Source: Bacteroidota bacterium (GTDB lineage Bacteria; Bacteroidota; Bacteroidia; Bacteroidales; ML635J-15). From it: DNA of 32,974 bases. Position 1 is the first letter of the stretch. Each line of letters starts with the position of its first letter. The notes under the pieces are model-generated. The model did not search any database and was not told the DNA's origin. It was given only the letters and a program-made list of their open reading frames with translations. Below, in pieces: positions 17,391-28,300 of this stretch. The stretch spans positions 1 to 32,974 of the forward strand of contig JAKQEK010000046.1 in NCBI GenBank assembly GCA_029558535.1. Direction: 5' to 3'. A program made the position numbers and the translations under genes.

Positions 17391-18683
17391 TTAATTACAG
17401 ACAATCAGAAAATAATTCTTCTTACCCTTTTGCACTAAAATATATTTGTTTTTAATTAAATAATCTGCATTAATAATCCCATTTTCGTCAAGATATTTTT
17501 CTTTGTTTATTCCAAGTCCGTTGCCTTTTATAGTTCTTCTCAGTTCTCCTTTTGAAGGAAAAATCGTAGTGCTTTCAACCAATAGATCCAGCACAGGAAT
17601 CCCGTTTTCAATTATTTTTTTTGAAATATTAAAAACCGGCACACCATCAAAAACACTTAACAAAACTTTTTCATCCAAGGTTTTTAAGGCTTCGCCTGTT
17701 GCATTCCCAAAGAGTATTTCAGATGCTTTTACTCCGGTTTCGTAATCTTCTCTGGAATGTACCATAACTGTAATTTCCTCTGCAAGTGCTTTCTGTAATA
17801 ATCTTAAATGTGGCGCCTGAGAATGTTTTTCTATAATGTCGTTAACTACATCTTCTGATAAAATTGTAAATATTTTAATGTATTTAACCGCGTCTTCATC
17901 TGAAACATTTAGCCAGAACTGATAAAAAGCATAGGGACTGGTTCTTTCGGGGTCCAACCAAACATTTCCGGTTTCTGTTTTTCCGAATTTTCCGCCATCT
18001 GCTTTTGTAATCAACGGACATGTAAGTGCAAAGGCTTCTCCTTGTTCTTTGCGTCTTATTAACTCTGTACCGGTTGTTATATTTCCCCACTGATCGCTAC
18101 CACCCATCTGTAGTTTACACCCATATTCTTTGTAAAGATGTAAGAAATCATAACCCTGAACCAGTTGATAAGAAAATTCTGTGAAAGACATCCCACTTTT
18201 ATCGTCTCCTGCTATTCGCTTTTTTACCGAATCCTTTGCCATCATATAATTAACCGTTAGGTGCTTTCCAACATCACGTATAAAATCCAGAAAAGAAAAT
18301 TTACTCATCCAATCATAGTTGTTGACGATTATGGCTTTATTTTTAGCATCTGTATCGAAGTCCAGGAATTTTGAAATTTGCTTTTTAATAGCTTCCTGAT
18401 TATGACGAAGTGTTGGTTCATCAAGTAAGTTTCTCTCCTGTGATTTACCGCTTGGATCTCCAATCATGCCTGTTGCTCCGCCTAAAACCACAACAGGGCG
18501 ATGACCACATAATTGTAAATGTTTAAGCATCATCACTCCAACCAAATGACCGATGTGTAATGAGTCGGCAGTAGGGTCTATTCCAACATAAGCTGTTACT
18601 ATTTCTTTTTTAAATAATTCTTCTGTTCCCGGCATGATATCATGTATCATACCCCTCCATTCCAATTCTTTTACAAAATTCAT
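17391..18683 (-). CDS. tyrS: Tyrosyl-tRNA synthetase
   Basis: 430 residues. The class I motifs are present: HIGHLVG (HIGH) near residue 42, and KFGKTETG (KMSKS equivalent) around 233-240. The tyrosine-binding region [26 protein letters not shown] is intact. The C-terminal S4-like RNA-binding domain includes [15 protein letters not shown]. It charges tRNA-Tyr in the cytoplasm. It lies between the M1 peptidase (five-base gap) and galE (nine-base gap). No T-box is seen. Confidence 0.97.
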   Translation of the reverse strand: MNFVKELEWRGMIHDIMPGTEELFKKEIVTAYVGIDPTADSLHIGHLVGVMMLKHLQLCGHRPVVVLGGATGMIGDPSGKSQERNLLDEPTLRHNQEAIKKQISKFLDFDTDAKNKAIIVNNYDWMSKFSFLDFIRDVGKHLTVNYMMAKDSVKKRIAGDDKSGMSFTEFSYQLVQGYDFLHLYKEYGCKLQMGGSDQWGNITTGTELIRRKEQGEAFALTCPLITKADGGKFGKTETGNVWLDPERTSPYAFYQFWLNVSDEDAVKYIKIFTILSEDVVNDIIEKHSQAPHLRLLQKALAEEITVMVHSREDYETGVKASEILFGNATGEALKTLDEKVLLSVFDGVPVFNISKKIIENGIPVLDLLVESTTIFPSKGELRRTIKGNGLGINKEKYLDENGIINADYLIKNKYILVQKGKKNYFLIVCN

Positions 18684-18688
18684 TTTGA

Positions 18689-21040
18689 TTATTTTTGAAT
18701 AATAAATTTCCTGTTATAATCTATTTTAGTTTTGCTGTCTCTTGCTTTAATAATATATATACCTTCAGGTAATTGTGAAGCATTAATGAATATATATTCC
18801 GATGCTGTATTATAATCGTTAGAAAATAATTTTTTACCTGACATATCATAAATTGAAATATTTCCAATAAAATCTTGTCCAAAATTTAAATAAAACATTC
18901 CCTCATTAGGATTCGGAAATAATGAAATATTATTACAAGCTACATTTTGTTTTCTACTTGCATATAATTCCCAATCATAAATCCCTAACGAATATTCTCC
19001 GTTTTTTAATGAATCAATCGTTATTTTTTTCATAACAGTTTGATTGGATGCCGGCTCTATAACCCACTCTGTTGCTCTGTCGGGACGATACAATAAAACA
19101 ATTGAATCTAAGGAATTTGTAATGAAATCATTATCCAAGTAACCTGTTAGTCCGGAATTTAAAGCTGTACTATAAGCAAACTCACCCTTTGTTTTAAAGG
19201 TGGAAGGGAAATTCCCCTCGACTGTCCAATAGCGATGATTTGCAATAAATAATCCCGGAATTTCGTTTTTAAATGTGTCAGGAGCTGCCCAATTATGTGT
19301 AATTCTTAATAATGCTGGTTCTGTTTCAACAATATTCTGAACATTTGCTTTAAAATAATTGTAAGTATAAGTTTTAATGCCGGCTGTAGTTAAAATTTTT
19401 GTTTCATCAATTGTTGCATCTGACATAACTTCATTATAGTCGCAAAGTGTGAGTATGGGATAAAATGGAACCGTAAATGTTTGTTCGCCAAACTCTCCGT
19501 CAAATTCTAATAATTGAGTATTAGCATTAAATTCTGAATCAAGAAAACTAATTTCAACTCTGTTTGAATTTGCAAATTCGGTACGTCCTCTCAGTTTTTG
19601 TTTCATAAATACAGTTACTTCGTAATTCTCGCCATTTTGAACAATTTGAGTAGAATCTATCGAATAGTGAACAAATCCTCCGGTAAACACCCAATCATTA
19701 AAAAAGTCGGTCATATCAATTCCTGTATAATTTGTCAGAAAATCACGCATATCATAAGAAGAAACCGAATTATATGCATTCTGATTAAGAAATTCCGTCA
19801 TCGCTTCAAAAAACATTTCCTCTCCCAGATATCCTCTCAAAGCATGCGCTACGCTAGCTCCTTTTTCATAAACTGTTCTTGAATAGGTCAAACTTTGGTC
19901 CATCGGAAATAATGCATGAAATCCACCATCTTGTATATGGTAATATCTAAGAACTGTTTCATGGTACTTTCTTCTATAAGTGAGGGCATTTGATTTTCCT
20001 TTAAGATATTCGATAAAAACAGTTTCACAATAAGTTGCCCAACCCTCATTTATCCACATGTCCTCAGCAGAAGAACAGGTAATTGCATCGCCAAACCACA
20101 TATGGGCAAGCTCATGATAAAATAAATCTTCGTAAGATAATGAACCGTCTATAAAAGCTCTTCCCATAGCAATATTAGTGGCGTGCTCCATGGCTCCGGA
20201 ATTAAATGGAACCGATACAAATCCTACCCTATTCCATTTATAAGCACCGAATTTGTTTTCATATATTGACAAAACCGAATCAATATTTACAAAAGAATTG
20301 GCTGTACGGGCACTATCTCCGGGGTATATGTAAAATTCAACCGGAATGTCCCTTTCGATACCATGATATGTATGACTTAATAATATATAATTCCCAACAG
20401 CAACCGAAACAAGATAAGTTGGAAGAGTTTCTTCTATCCGCCAAAAATACGTTTTTTTAAGTGATTCGGGATCTTGTGTAACTTCGATAAGTTCGCCTGC
20501 ACAAACTGCGGTGTGTTCGGGCTTAGTGGTGATAATTGTATTATAAATTGCTCTATCAACAAAATCATCGTTACACGGAAACCATACTCTGCCATAATTG
20601 TGAGGCACATCATCAAAACCTACTCCTAAATTAAATGCATAACCACTCATAAAATAAAATCCGCCCCAACCCGATGGGTCCATTTGAGGATTTCCATTAT
20701 AATAAACTCTAAAAGTAACTTCATCCGGAGGAGAAACGGCTGTCTCAAAATATATACTGATAAGCGTATCATTATAATCAAAAGAAGCTATCGGGTATGC
20801 CTCCGAAACAATAGAATCAATATTCAAATTTTGCAGATCAAGATAAATAGTGCTTGTATTTTCCTGAACTGGTATAAATCTAATATCTGTAAAACCCTCA
20901 ATATATTGATTCTCAATATCTGAAATATCCAACACAATTGAATATTCAAGCACATCTATCACATCGCTATGTGATTGTTGGCTATATGCTTTTATAAATA
21001 TTGCAAAAACAACTGTAAATAAAATAAAGACTTTTTTCAT
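18689..21040 (-). CDS. Secreted M1 family aminopeptidase with T9SS C-terminal domain
   Basis: 783 residues from ATG 21040; the reading frame extends 33 codons upstream, but the signal peptide [20 protein letters not shown] marks this start. The zinc site [10 protein letters not shown] (His about 308) has the downstream Glu in [10 protein letters not shown] at the correct 18-residue spacing. GAMEH replaces the usual exopeptidase motif GAMEN, and the catalytic Tyr lies in SRTVYEKGA. The last 75 or so residues are a T9SS type A sorting domain ([45 protein letters not shown]). The enzyme should trim peptides at the cell surface. tyrS follows after five bases. Confidence 0.92.
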   Translation of the reverse strand: MKKVFILFTVVFAIFIKAYSQQSHSDVIDVLEYSIVLDISDIENQYIEGFTDIRFIPVQENTSTIYLDLQNLNIDSIVSEAYPIASFDYNDTLISIYFETAVSPPDEVTFRVYYNGNPQMDPSGWGGFYFMSGYAFNLGVGFDDVPHNYGRVWFPCNDDFVDRAIYNTIITTKPEHTAVCAGELIEVTQDPESLKKTYFWRIEETLPTYLVSVAVGNYILLSHTYHGIERDIPVEFYIYPGDSARTANSFVNIDSVLSIYENKFGAYKWNRVGFVSVPFNSGAMEHATNIAMGRAFIDGSLSYEDLFYHELAHMWFGDAITCSSAEDMWINEGWATYCETVFIEYLKGKSNALTYRRKYHETVLRYYHIQDGGFHALFPMDQSLTYSRTVYEKGASVAHALRGYLGEEMFFEAMTEFLNQNAYNSVSSYDMRDFLTNYTGIDMTDFFNDWVFTGGFVHYSIDSTQIVQNGENYEVTVFMKQKLRGRTEFANSNRVEISFLDSEFNANTQLLEFDGEFGEQTFTVPFYPILTLCDYNEVMSDATIDETKILTTAGIKTYTYNYFKANVQNIVETEPALLRITHNWAAPDTFKNEIPGLFIANHRYWTVEGNFPSTFKTKGEFAYSTALNSGLTGYLDNDFITNSLDSIVLLYRPDRATEWVIEPASNQTVMKKITIDSLKNGEYSLGIYDWELYASRKQNVACNNISLFPNPNEGMFYLNFGQDFIGNISIYDMSGKKLFSNDYNTASEYIFINASQLPEGIYIIKARDSKTKIDYNRKFIIQK

Positions 21041-21267
21041 ATTTAAGTATTTTAATTTATTGTAGTCTGATAAAAACTTAAGAGAAGGAATATTTCCAAA
21101 TCTTTCATTCTCATTCTTAATTAGTTTACTTAACCACAAATAAAACTAAGATGATAAAAATACACATTTTTTTGGAAATTGCGTTTTACTCATCCATTTT
21201 TATTTAAAAAGGAATTTTTTTGCACATCTATTTAATACAAAGGGGCTCCCTACAAAAAGGAAGGTAA
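21041..21267. other. Intergenic region between M1 peptidase and FISUMP gene
   Basis: This holds the upstream region of the M1 peptidase on the minus strand. I find no convincing TTTG-N19-TAnnTTTG there; TTATTTGTGG near 21138 is the closest. The segment 21241-21267 (rich in G and C compared with its surroundings: ggggctccc, aaggaaggt) directly abuts the perfect hairpin and may be part of the same element. Confidence 0.3.
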
Positions 21268-21302
21268 CTTGCTCACACGAATTTGTAATTCGTGTGAGCA
21301 AG
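21268..21302. repeat. Perfect 16-bp extragenic hairpin after the FISUMP gene
   Basis: CTTGCTCACACGAATT (21268-21283) and AATTCGTGTGAGCAAG (21287-21302) are perfect inverted arms with a three-base loop. The hairpin begins five bases after the FISUMP stop codon on the minus strand. No immediate T-run follows on either strand, only TTACCTTCCTTTTTG a little further on the minus strand, so it is not a standard intrinsic terminator. It may be a terminator, an mRNA 3' stabiliser or a REP-like element. Confidence 0.6.
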
Positions 21303-21307
21303 GGTAT

Positions 21308-22621
21308 TCAGTTTTTAACACATCTGATTGTTCGTTCGATTAATTTACTGCCTGTTCCTCTACCGAACTCAGCTTTTTGACTAGCTAAATATCTGGTCCA
21401 CACGGAGTTTGAATCTATCTCAGTATTACTCCACATTTGAACGTATGATCCGGGATCCATGTCGGTAAATTCAGGTCCTTTAGGAATCGCCCGAAACCCA
21501 CTTAGCCCAAATTCAGAGTCGCTTTTTAATTCACCATCGCTCCACAAATTAATATTACCTGCAAGTTTACTTCCTTCATTCGTTCCCCTAAATCCAGATA
21601 GTTCAATTTGTTCTAATGACATACCTAAATATATCTCTAATTCTTTCCAGTCATCATCAGAAGGTAGTCTCCAACCAGAAGGACAAGCTGTCTGAGCGGC
21701 TGTCCAGTTATAAAGGACACCATAAATTTTATAATTTTCAGTAGCTTTAGCCTCTTCAACATCTACTCCCGAATATTCTAATACGTAATAATAAGGTTCC
21801 GTATATGATCCAACTGTTTGATACCCCACAACTGAAGGAAGAAAAGCCAAATTTTCTGCCATCCATGTCTGTGCACCAATAGTTACAACTGGATAATTAT
21901 TCCCTTCCGCATCAGAACAACTTATGAATTCAAAATTGACTGTCTGACTTTCCGTTGGAATTAATGTTAACACCCTAGAAAAGTCGCTTGATGAAGCTTT
22001 AAATAATAGTAGGTCTCCATCTTGATATGGCATTTCTACAATTAATGACTCTGATTTGCAATCACTTCTTGTGCTAATGTTCTTGAAAGAATACTCTTGA
22101 TAAGAAATCCAAACTTCATCCGATTTCTCAACCAATGAAACTACTTTTTTAACGAAATGATTTTCTGGTGCAAAAACATTTAATAAATAAATCCCTTTTG
22201 GCAAACCTCCTATATTAAAAGTATGATTACCGGAGATAAGATTGTATTTCTTTTTAAATACAGTCTTACCAGAAATTTCAGTTATAATAATAAATATTGT
22301 ACCTGATTTTGATATATTAAGATTTATCTCACTGTTATATGTCATTGGGTTTGGAAAAAAAATGAGATTCTCTGAGGAGTTATAATTAAACTCCACCTCT
22401 GAATAATTCTTCAAATGCAAAACATCATTCCCATTAATTATTAATGTATCTTCGCTATTTAAATTTATTACCTCAATAGACTCAATCGAAGTAGAAAGAC
22501 CAGAACTTGTAAAATTTAATAGATAATCCTGAGCAATACCATTTAATCCGACAAATAAAAGTGAAAAAAATATATTTAGAATTAATAGTATGTTTTTGAT
22601 ATTACTCTTAATCTTTTTCAT
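21308..22621 (-). CDS. Surface protein with Fibrobacter-succinogenes-major-paralogous (FISUMP) domain and internal T9SS-like domain
   Basis: 437 residues from ATG 22621 (MKKIKSN); an in-frame TTG further up is not preferred. A signal peptide (about 1-31) leads into a short N-terminal segment, then residues about 88-165 look like a T9SS type A sorting domain (FFPNPMTYNSEINLNIS, TEISGKTVFKKKY, LPKGIYLLNVFAP), here internal instead of C-terminal. Residues about 237-437 form a FISUMP domain: GNNYPVVTIGAQTWMAENLA, YGVLYNWTAAQTACPSGWRL-PSDDDW, and RTIRCVKN at the end. Domain function is unknown; it is common on the surface of Bacteroidetes and Fibrobacter. It is separated from neighbours by more than 200 bp on both sides and likely has its own promoter, although I could not identify one. 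Confidence 0.82.
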   Translation of the reverse strand: MKKIKSNIKNILLILNIFFSLLFVGLNGIAQDYLLNFTSSGLSTSIESIEVINLNSEDTLIINGNDVLHLKNYSEVEFNYNSSENLIFFPNPMTYNSEINLNISKSGTIFIIITEISGKTVFKKKYNLISGNHTFNIGGLPKGIYLLNVFAPENHFVKKVVSLVEKSDEVWISYQEYSFKNISTRSDCKSESLIVEMPYQDGDLLLFKASSSDFSRVLTLIPTESQTVNFEFISCSDAEGNNYPVVTIGAQTWMAENLAFLPSVVGYQTVGSYTEPYYYVLEYSGVDVEEAKATENYKIYGVLYNWTAAQTACPSGWRLPSDDDWKELEIYLGMSLEQIELSGFRGTNEGSKLAGNINLWSDGELKSDSEFGLSGFRAIPKGPEFTDMDPGSYVQMWSNTEIDSNSVWTRYLASQKAEFGRGTGSKLIERTIRCVKN

Positions 22622-22858
22622 AGCTTTAAATTTTAACAATTGTTACAACATATAAATATTTTTTTGTTTTAATCTTAATATAATACTAACAAATATGAGA
22701 TTATTTTCTTCTAACCACTTTTCCCACAACAATTCAATTATGTAAATATAATTATTTTTTGATAAAAAAAATCTTTCGTTTTATTGTTAAATCCATTATA
22801 TTAAAAAAGCTGATAAATAACAGAAGAGTCTAATAAACAAAAAAACTGTCTGATTTGA

Positions 22859-23884
22859 TTAAAACAATGTTTGTTGTGACCCGGGGTTGATTTTATTAAG
22901 ATGTCTGTATGCTTTTTCTGTTGCTTCTCTTCCTCTTGGTGTGCGTTTAATAAAACCTTCCATTATTAAAAAAGGTTCATAGACTTCTTCAATTGTTCCC
23001 TCGTCATCACCAACTGCTGTGGCTATTGTTTTCAGGCCAACAGGACCTCCGGAAAACTTATCTACTATGGTCAGAAGTATCTTATTGTCCATTTCGTCAA
23101 GACCATATTTATCAATATTTAATGATTCCAGAGAATGTTTTGCTATTTTTAAATCTATGGTTCCCGTACCAATTACCTGAGCAAAATCACGCACTCGCCT
23201 TAATAAAGCATTGGCAACTCTTGGCGTTCCCCTGCTGCGTCTTGCAATTTCTCCTGCAGCATCACTATTAATCGGCACATGTAATATTCCGGCTGCTCTT
23301 ATAATAATTTTATGAAGAATGTCAGCCGTATAATAATTCAAATGACAATTAATACCAAATCTTGCTCTTAAAGGACTCGTTAATAATCCTGAACGTGTTG
23401 TTGCCCCAATCAGAGTAAACGGCTCTAATGGTATTTGAACAGAGCGTGCAGCGGGTCCTTTGTCAATCATTATATCAATGCGGTAATCTTCCATAGCCGA
23501 ATATAAATACTCTTCGACTATAGGATTAAGTCTGTGAATTTCATCAATAAATAATACATCATTTTTGTCAAGACTGGTTAATAATCCGGCAAGATCACCC
23601 GGTTTATCCAATACGGGTCCGGAAGATATTTTAAATCCTACCTGAAGTTCGTTTGCAATTATATTGGCGAGAGTCGTTTTTCCCAGACCGGGAGGGCCGT
23701 GAAGCAAAACATGATCAAGGGCTTCTTCACGCATATTTGCAGCTTTAACAAATACTTTAAGATTATCAACAATGTTTTCCTGTCCGCTAAAATCGTTAAA
23801 TTCAAGTGGTCGCAATATTTTTTCAATTTCCTTATCTGCATTTGATAAGTTTTCTGAATCTGCTCTCAAGAAATTATCCATCAT
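22859..23884 (-). CDS. ruvB: Holliday junction branch migration ATPase RuvB
   Basis: 341 residues. Walker A GPPGLGKT is at 63-70, Walker B LFIDEIH near 113, sensor I GATTRSGLLTSPLRARFG, and the winged-helix C-terminal domain with GLDEMDNKIL and RTPRGREAT. RuvB drives branch migration with RuvA and RuvC, which are not in this window. Two ATGs start the frame (MMDN). The gene follows pgk after 45 bases and has a -7 box of its own in that gap. Confidence 0.97.
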   Translation of the reverse strand: MMDNFLRADSENLSNADKEIEKILRPLEFNDFSGQENIVDNLKVFVKAANMREEALDHVLLHGPPGLGKTTLANIIANELQVGFKISSGPVLDKPGDLAGLLTSLDKNDVLFIDEIHRLNPIVEEYLYSAMEDYRIDIMIDKGPAARSVQIPLEPFTLIGATTRSGLLTSPLRARFGINCHLNYYTADILHKIIIRAAGILHVPINSDAAGEIARRSRGTPRVANALLRRVRDFAQVIGTGTIDLKIAKHSLESLNIDKYGLDEMDNKILLTIVDKFSGGPVGLKTIATAVGDDEGTIEEVYEPFLIMEGFIKRTPRGREATEKAYRHLNKINPGSQQTLF

Positions 23885-23897
23885 TAATATTTGTTTA

Positions 23898-23905
23898 CAA
23901 AGCTA
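23898..23905 (-). promoter_or_regulatory. Possible -7 box of ruvB
   Basis: The minus strand reads TAGCTTTG, matching TAnnTTTG, 13 bases before the ruvB ATG. No clear TTTG lies at the expected upstream distance, so readthrough from the kinase gene may also contribute. Confidence 0.35.
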
Positions 23906-23929
23906 TGAAAAATATCCCTATTAAATTTG

Positions 23930-25219
23930 TTATTGGCTTCTTTTTATAAGTTCTTCTATCGGTGCAATTCCAAGGTGTGTTCCTTGTTCTATTGCTTTTA
24001 GCACCGCACCTCCACCGGTAAAAATGTAATATTTCGGACTATCAAGAGCCATAATATATAATCCAGGAAGTAACCTTTTAAGTTCTTGCATAGTATCGCC
24101 ACCACCATATAGTTTTACTGCATCAGGATTCTCGTCAATAAGTGTATCCAAAGCAATTGTCCCTTCATTAAAGTGTGGAGTAAAGCCCATTACGGCATTG
24201 ACAAAAACTGTTTTAGCAGAATGAAAAACATTTTTCACTTCATCTAAATTAAATGATTCTGCGGCCACGTCAAGTACATAATTCAACTGCTCTCCTGATT
24301 TTAAACAGCGAATATCAATTGTCCGGTATTGACCCTCTATTCTACCCTCTAAGCTATCAGATTCGATAATAAACGGTAATTCTACTATTTTATCCTTATA
24401 TTGTTTTGAAAACTCATAAAATTCTTTTGCCAGCTTTTTATCATTATCATCAACGCCTTTAATCGAAATATCGTATTTTGCACACAGATAAGCATTGTAC
24501 ATAACACCACCCAAAACCAATTTATCTGCTTTCTTAATAAGTGCATACAGTGGTTCTATTTTTGTGTCAAATTTACTTCCTGCAACTACAGCCAAAAATG
24601 GTTTTTCAGCATTATACAATCTTTCCAGATTCTTTATTTCTTTTTGCATAAGAAAACCTGCATAAGAAGGCAGATATTTGTTTATTCCTACGGTCGAAGC
24701 ATGTGGTTGCCAACTACCAAAAGCATCATTAACATATACATCAGCTAAGCCAGCCAACTGATTTGCAAATCTGTCTTGCTCATCGCCTTTGGCTTCTTCG
24801 CCTTTAAACCATCTAGTATTTGGAAGGTAGATAACATCTATATCAGAACTCTTCAGTCTTTTTATCGCATGATTTATATTTGTTTCTATGCTTAAATAGC
24901 CCTGATCCTGATGAGAATAAAACTCCGGAACTTCAATGGTAATGTGCAACTTTCCCTTGAGATATTCAACTATTGGCTGTATTGAGGTTTTTTCATTGAT
25001 ATTTATAGTATTCGTAGTCTTGTCTTTTGGTCTTCCGACATGAGTCATTAGAATAATTTTTCCTCCTTTTGCCAAAATATAAAACAGCGTTCCAAAAGTT
25101 GCATCAATTCGGTAAGGGTCATGAATAAATCCTGATTTAACCACATTGTGGTCAACTCTTACTAAAACAACTTTTCCTTTTAAGTCTGCCTCTTGAATAA
25201 CCGGTAATGTGTTTTTCAT
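23930..25219 (-). CDS. Divergent phosphoglycerate kinase family protein
   Basis: 429 residues, longer than the usual 390-400 of bacterial PGK. N-domain motifs are recognisable: RVDHN (R21), DPYRID (R37), THVGRPK (H60, R63), NTRWFKGEE and VNDAFG. The C-domain keeps AGSKFDTKI, GGGDT (D375) and TGGGA (401-405). Several canonical residues are changed. The AHRAHAS loop reads SWQPHAS and loses the substrate-binding Arg. The WNGPMGVFE segment reads VNAVMGFTP (340-348), losing the Gly-Pro and the Glu that contacts the nucleotide ribose. The DIGPKT loop reads DVAAES. It may be a paralogue with another substrate or weak activity rather than the glycolytic enzyme. It lies between the adhesin operon and ruvB, with no glycolytic gene next to it. 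Confidence 0.8.
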   Translation of the reverse strand: MKNTLPVIQEADLKGKVVLVRVDHNVVKSGFIHDPYRIDATFGTLFYILAKGGKIILMTHVGRPKDKTTNTININEKTSIQPIVEYLKGKLHITIEVPEFYSHQDQGYLSIETNINHAIKRLKSSDIDVIYLPNTRWFKGEEAKGDEQDRFANQLAGLADVYVNDAFGSWQPHASTVGINKYLPSYAGFLMQKEIKNLERLYNAEKPFLAVVAGSKFDTKIEPLYALIKKADKLVLGGVMYNAYLCAKYDISIKGVDDNDKKLAKEFYEFSKQYKDKIVELPFIIESDSLEGRIEGQYRTIDIRCLKSGEQLNYVLDVAAESFNLDEVKNVFHSAKTVFVNAVMGFTPHFNEGTIALDTLIDENPDAVKLYGGGDTMQELKRLLPGLYIMALDSPKYYIFTGGGAVLKAIEQGTHLGIAPIEELIKRSQ

Positions 25220-25233
25220 AATTTAAGTTTTTA

Positions 25234-25241
25234 CAAAAATA
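25234..25241 (-). promoter_or_regulatory. Possible -7 box of the kinase gene, inside the preceding terminator T-run
   Basis: The minus strand reads TATTTTTG, matching TAnnTTTG, 14 bases before the ATG at 25219. It lies directly in the T-rich tail of the terminator of the upstream adhesin gene. No clear -33 box is found at the standard distance. Confidence 0.3.
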
Positions 25242-25281
25242 AAAAAAGCACTGCAATTATAAAAATATAAATACAGTGCTT
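25235..25281 (-). terminator. Rho-independent terminator of the adhesin operon
   Basis: On the minus strand AAGCACTG (25281-25274) pairs with CAGTGCTT (25253-25246), with an additional TTATA/TATAA pairing in the AT-rich loop, and is followed by TTTTTTATTTTTG. It lies about 20 bases after the stop codon of the large adhesin gene, separating it from the kinase gene. Confidence 0.75.
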
Positions 25282-25301
25282 CGATTGTTAACTCAAGAGG
25301 G

Positions 25302-28300
25302 CTATCTTAAAAGAGTAACATTTCCAGTATAAGAGTGTTCATTTCCATAAATATCAGTAAAGGTTATAATCCAGACATAAAGTCCATCGCCACAATCCTG
25401 ATTACCGTATTTTCCATCCCATTCTTCTTCGTAATTTTCAGATTCAAATACTCGTTCTCCCCATCTGTTATAAACAACCATAATATAAGTAGTTGGATCT
25501 ATTCCATCTGCAAAAACCTTAAAGGTTTCATTAAGATTATCATGGTTTGGTGTGAATGCTGTTGGTGCATAAACCGCTAATTCGTTTGACACATAAATAT
25601 CAACTCCTGTTGAATCTTTACAGCCATATAAGGAGGTTGTTTCCATATTTACATGGAATGTTCCCGGCATTGTAAATTCATGACTCGGGTTTGTTGACGT
25701 ACTAAATGTCCCGTCTCCAAAACTCCAGTTAAACCAAAAGCCTCCATCAGTATAATTTGTAAAATATACAAGCGGATTTGCCATTGTAATATTAGTAACA
25801 TTTGCTCTGAATTCTGCTTCGGGTATTGGAAATACAACAATTCCGATGGATGTATCAGTAATACAACCCTGAACAGAGGTAATTTCAAGTCTTACGTGGT
25901 AAGTTCTTGCATTGTTAAACGTATGTAGCGGATGTTTATCAAAAGACAAATTTTCAAAATCTCCATCATCAAAATTCCATATATATCTTTGACCTATATC
26001 AGGACTGTTTTCGTGGAACTGAACAGTCAAAGGAGTACATCCATTAGTTCTGTCTGCACTTATTGAAACAGGTGGTAACGGATAAGTATAAACAGGTTTT
26101 GAAATCAGAACACTATCAAAATTACAAACATCATAAACAAGGAAATTGAAAATGGTATCGTTGAAAACGTCCAAAACAATTGGTAATGTCATCAACGAAT
26201 CGTTTACTGTAACTTGATTACCACTTAATCCTCCGCCATCAATTAAAACATCAAATGCCACAGGTGTTCCCGGACAAACTGTATCATCTGCTGCAGTTAC
26301 TTCCATTACAATTGGTTTAAGAACATTTACTGTTATTTCAATATCCTGACTTACACAATTCATTGCATCAACAACGTGAGCAGAATATACTGTTGTTTCT
26401 AACGGATTAACTGTTGTTGTCATACCATTATCACTATTACTCCAAACAATAGTATAAGGAGGAACAGAACCTGAAATTATTCCAACACCAATTTCTGTAC
26501 TCATACCATAACAAATAGTGGGGTCGTCCATTGCTTGAATATAAAATGGATCTGGTTCTGTCACTTCAAATGTCATAGAGTAATGACAATAACTTTGGTC
26601 AGTTGCAGTTACAGTATAATTACCGGCAGGTACGCCAATCAAGTCTTCTTGCCAACTTCCATTTGTCCAAACGAAATTATATGGTGGCCTTCCACCAGAA
26701 ACAGTTATATAAACATTTCCTGTTTCGTCACCGTTACACATTACATGTGTTCCGGTAATCATTCCGGCCATCGGTGCGTCAGGTTGTAATATCTGAACAG
26801 TGTCATACGCAAGACAATTATGAGCATCGTTAATTGTAACGCTATAAATTCCCGGCACTAAATCAAATATATCTTCGCTGATTTCTCCATTACTCCAGCT
26901 GAAGTAATATGGTGGTGTTCCGCCAAAAACATTTAGATCTGCTACACCATTACCCTCGCCAAAGCATCTAACATGAGTAGGTGTAATATCTCCGTGCAGA
27001 GGTAAATCGGGCTGTATTATTTGAACCATCGTATAGTTAACACAGTTGTGAGAATCGGTAACTGTAACAATATAAATTCCCGCAAAAACATTCCATAAGT
27101 CTTGAGAGCCTGAACCATTACTCCACTGATAACTATAAGGAGGTGTGCCTCCTGTTACCACTAAATCAATACTTCCGGTATTTTCTCCATAACATAAAAC
27201 GTCCTGAGTATATGTGATTAATTCAAGTGGCTCCGGTTGTGTAATTACAAATATTTCTTCAATTTCGCACTGATGAGAGTCTATTACCGTTACAACATAA
27301 GAGCCTGCGGGTATATTAATTTGATCCTGAACCTGAAGACTATTTGACCAAATATAATAATAGGGAGGGGTTCCTCCGGCAGCAGTAATGTCAATAAAAC
27401 CATCATAATAACCATAACATGAGACCATTCCTGTTTCGGCTGTCAGCGATAAAGGAGCATCGGGTTCGTCAATAAATACTGAATCTTCGTGTTCACAACC
27501 AACCGCATCCGTAATTGTCAAATAGTGCATACCTGCATAAACTCCTACCGGATTTTGATCTGTACTTCCACTTGGTTGCCAATCGTAGGTATATGGAGGA
27601 ACTCCACCCGATACATAAGCATATAAATTACCCGTAGGTTCTCCGGCACATAATACATCGTCAGCATATAAATTTGACAATAATGGAGGATTGTCATCAG
27701 CAATATTCATTTCGCCGAATACCTGGCAACCATAAACGTCAGTTAATGTCACAAAATAATATCCCGAAGGAACTGTGATAAAATCAACGGGATCCATGTG
27801 TGTATTTATAGAACCCCAAGAGTACTCAAATGTAAATTCTCCGGAGCTGTTTATTGCTGTAACGGTGATTACACCAGATGTATCGCCAAAACATACAACA
27901 TCTTGACCTGTTATATTAATATCAAGTTCTGGTAATGGAAATAACCATGTCCCCGGAAATACAGTATCCTGAACAAATCCTTCAAGATTCCATTCCTCAT
28001 CATACCAAGTAAGGGGGATGTAGCCAAGTGGAAATGTTTCTGATATCAGAGGTTCGCAATTTGTGGGAAAACAAAATGTAATGTCTTTAGTTTCTGAGCC
28101 ACCTCCTTTTTGCTGATCATCACCAAGATAATCGCCCAAATTAACCTGAGGGACCGGATATGAAGGAGAACACGAAGTAACAGTAAGGTTCATACCTAAA
28201 TCATGGTTATTTACATTAATTTCAGGTAAACAAAACTCCGGTATTTCGGCTATTGGAAATATCCCTCCCGTAGGTATTGTAACAGAAAAGAAAATTGCTT

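Noticed and set aside
21041..21139. N-terminal extension of the M1 peptidase
   Set aside because: The extra 33 codons precede a clear signal peptide and would bury it.
22634..22645. Short palindrome TAACAATTGTTA before the FISUMP gene
   Set aside because: Twelve-base AT-rich dyads are expected often in DNA of this composition, and nothing else marks it as an operator.
26330..27910. Possible CRISPR or satellite array
   Set aside because: The periodicity is about 225 bp, in frame, and encodes SprB domains; there are no short identical repeats with spacers.
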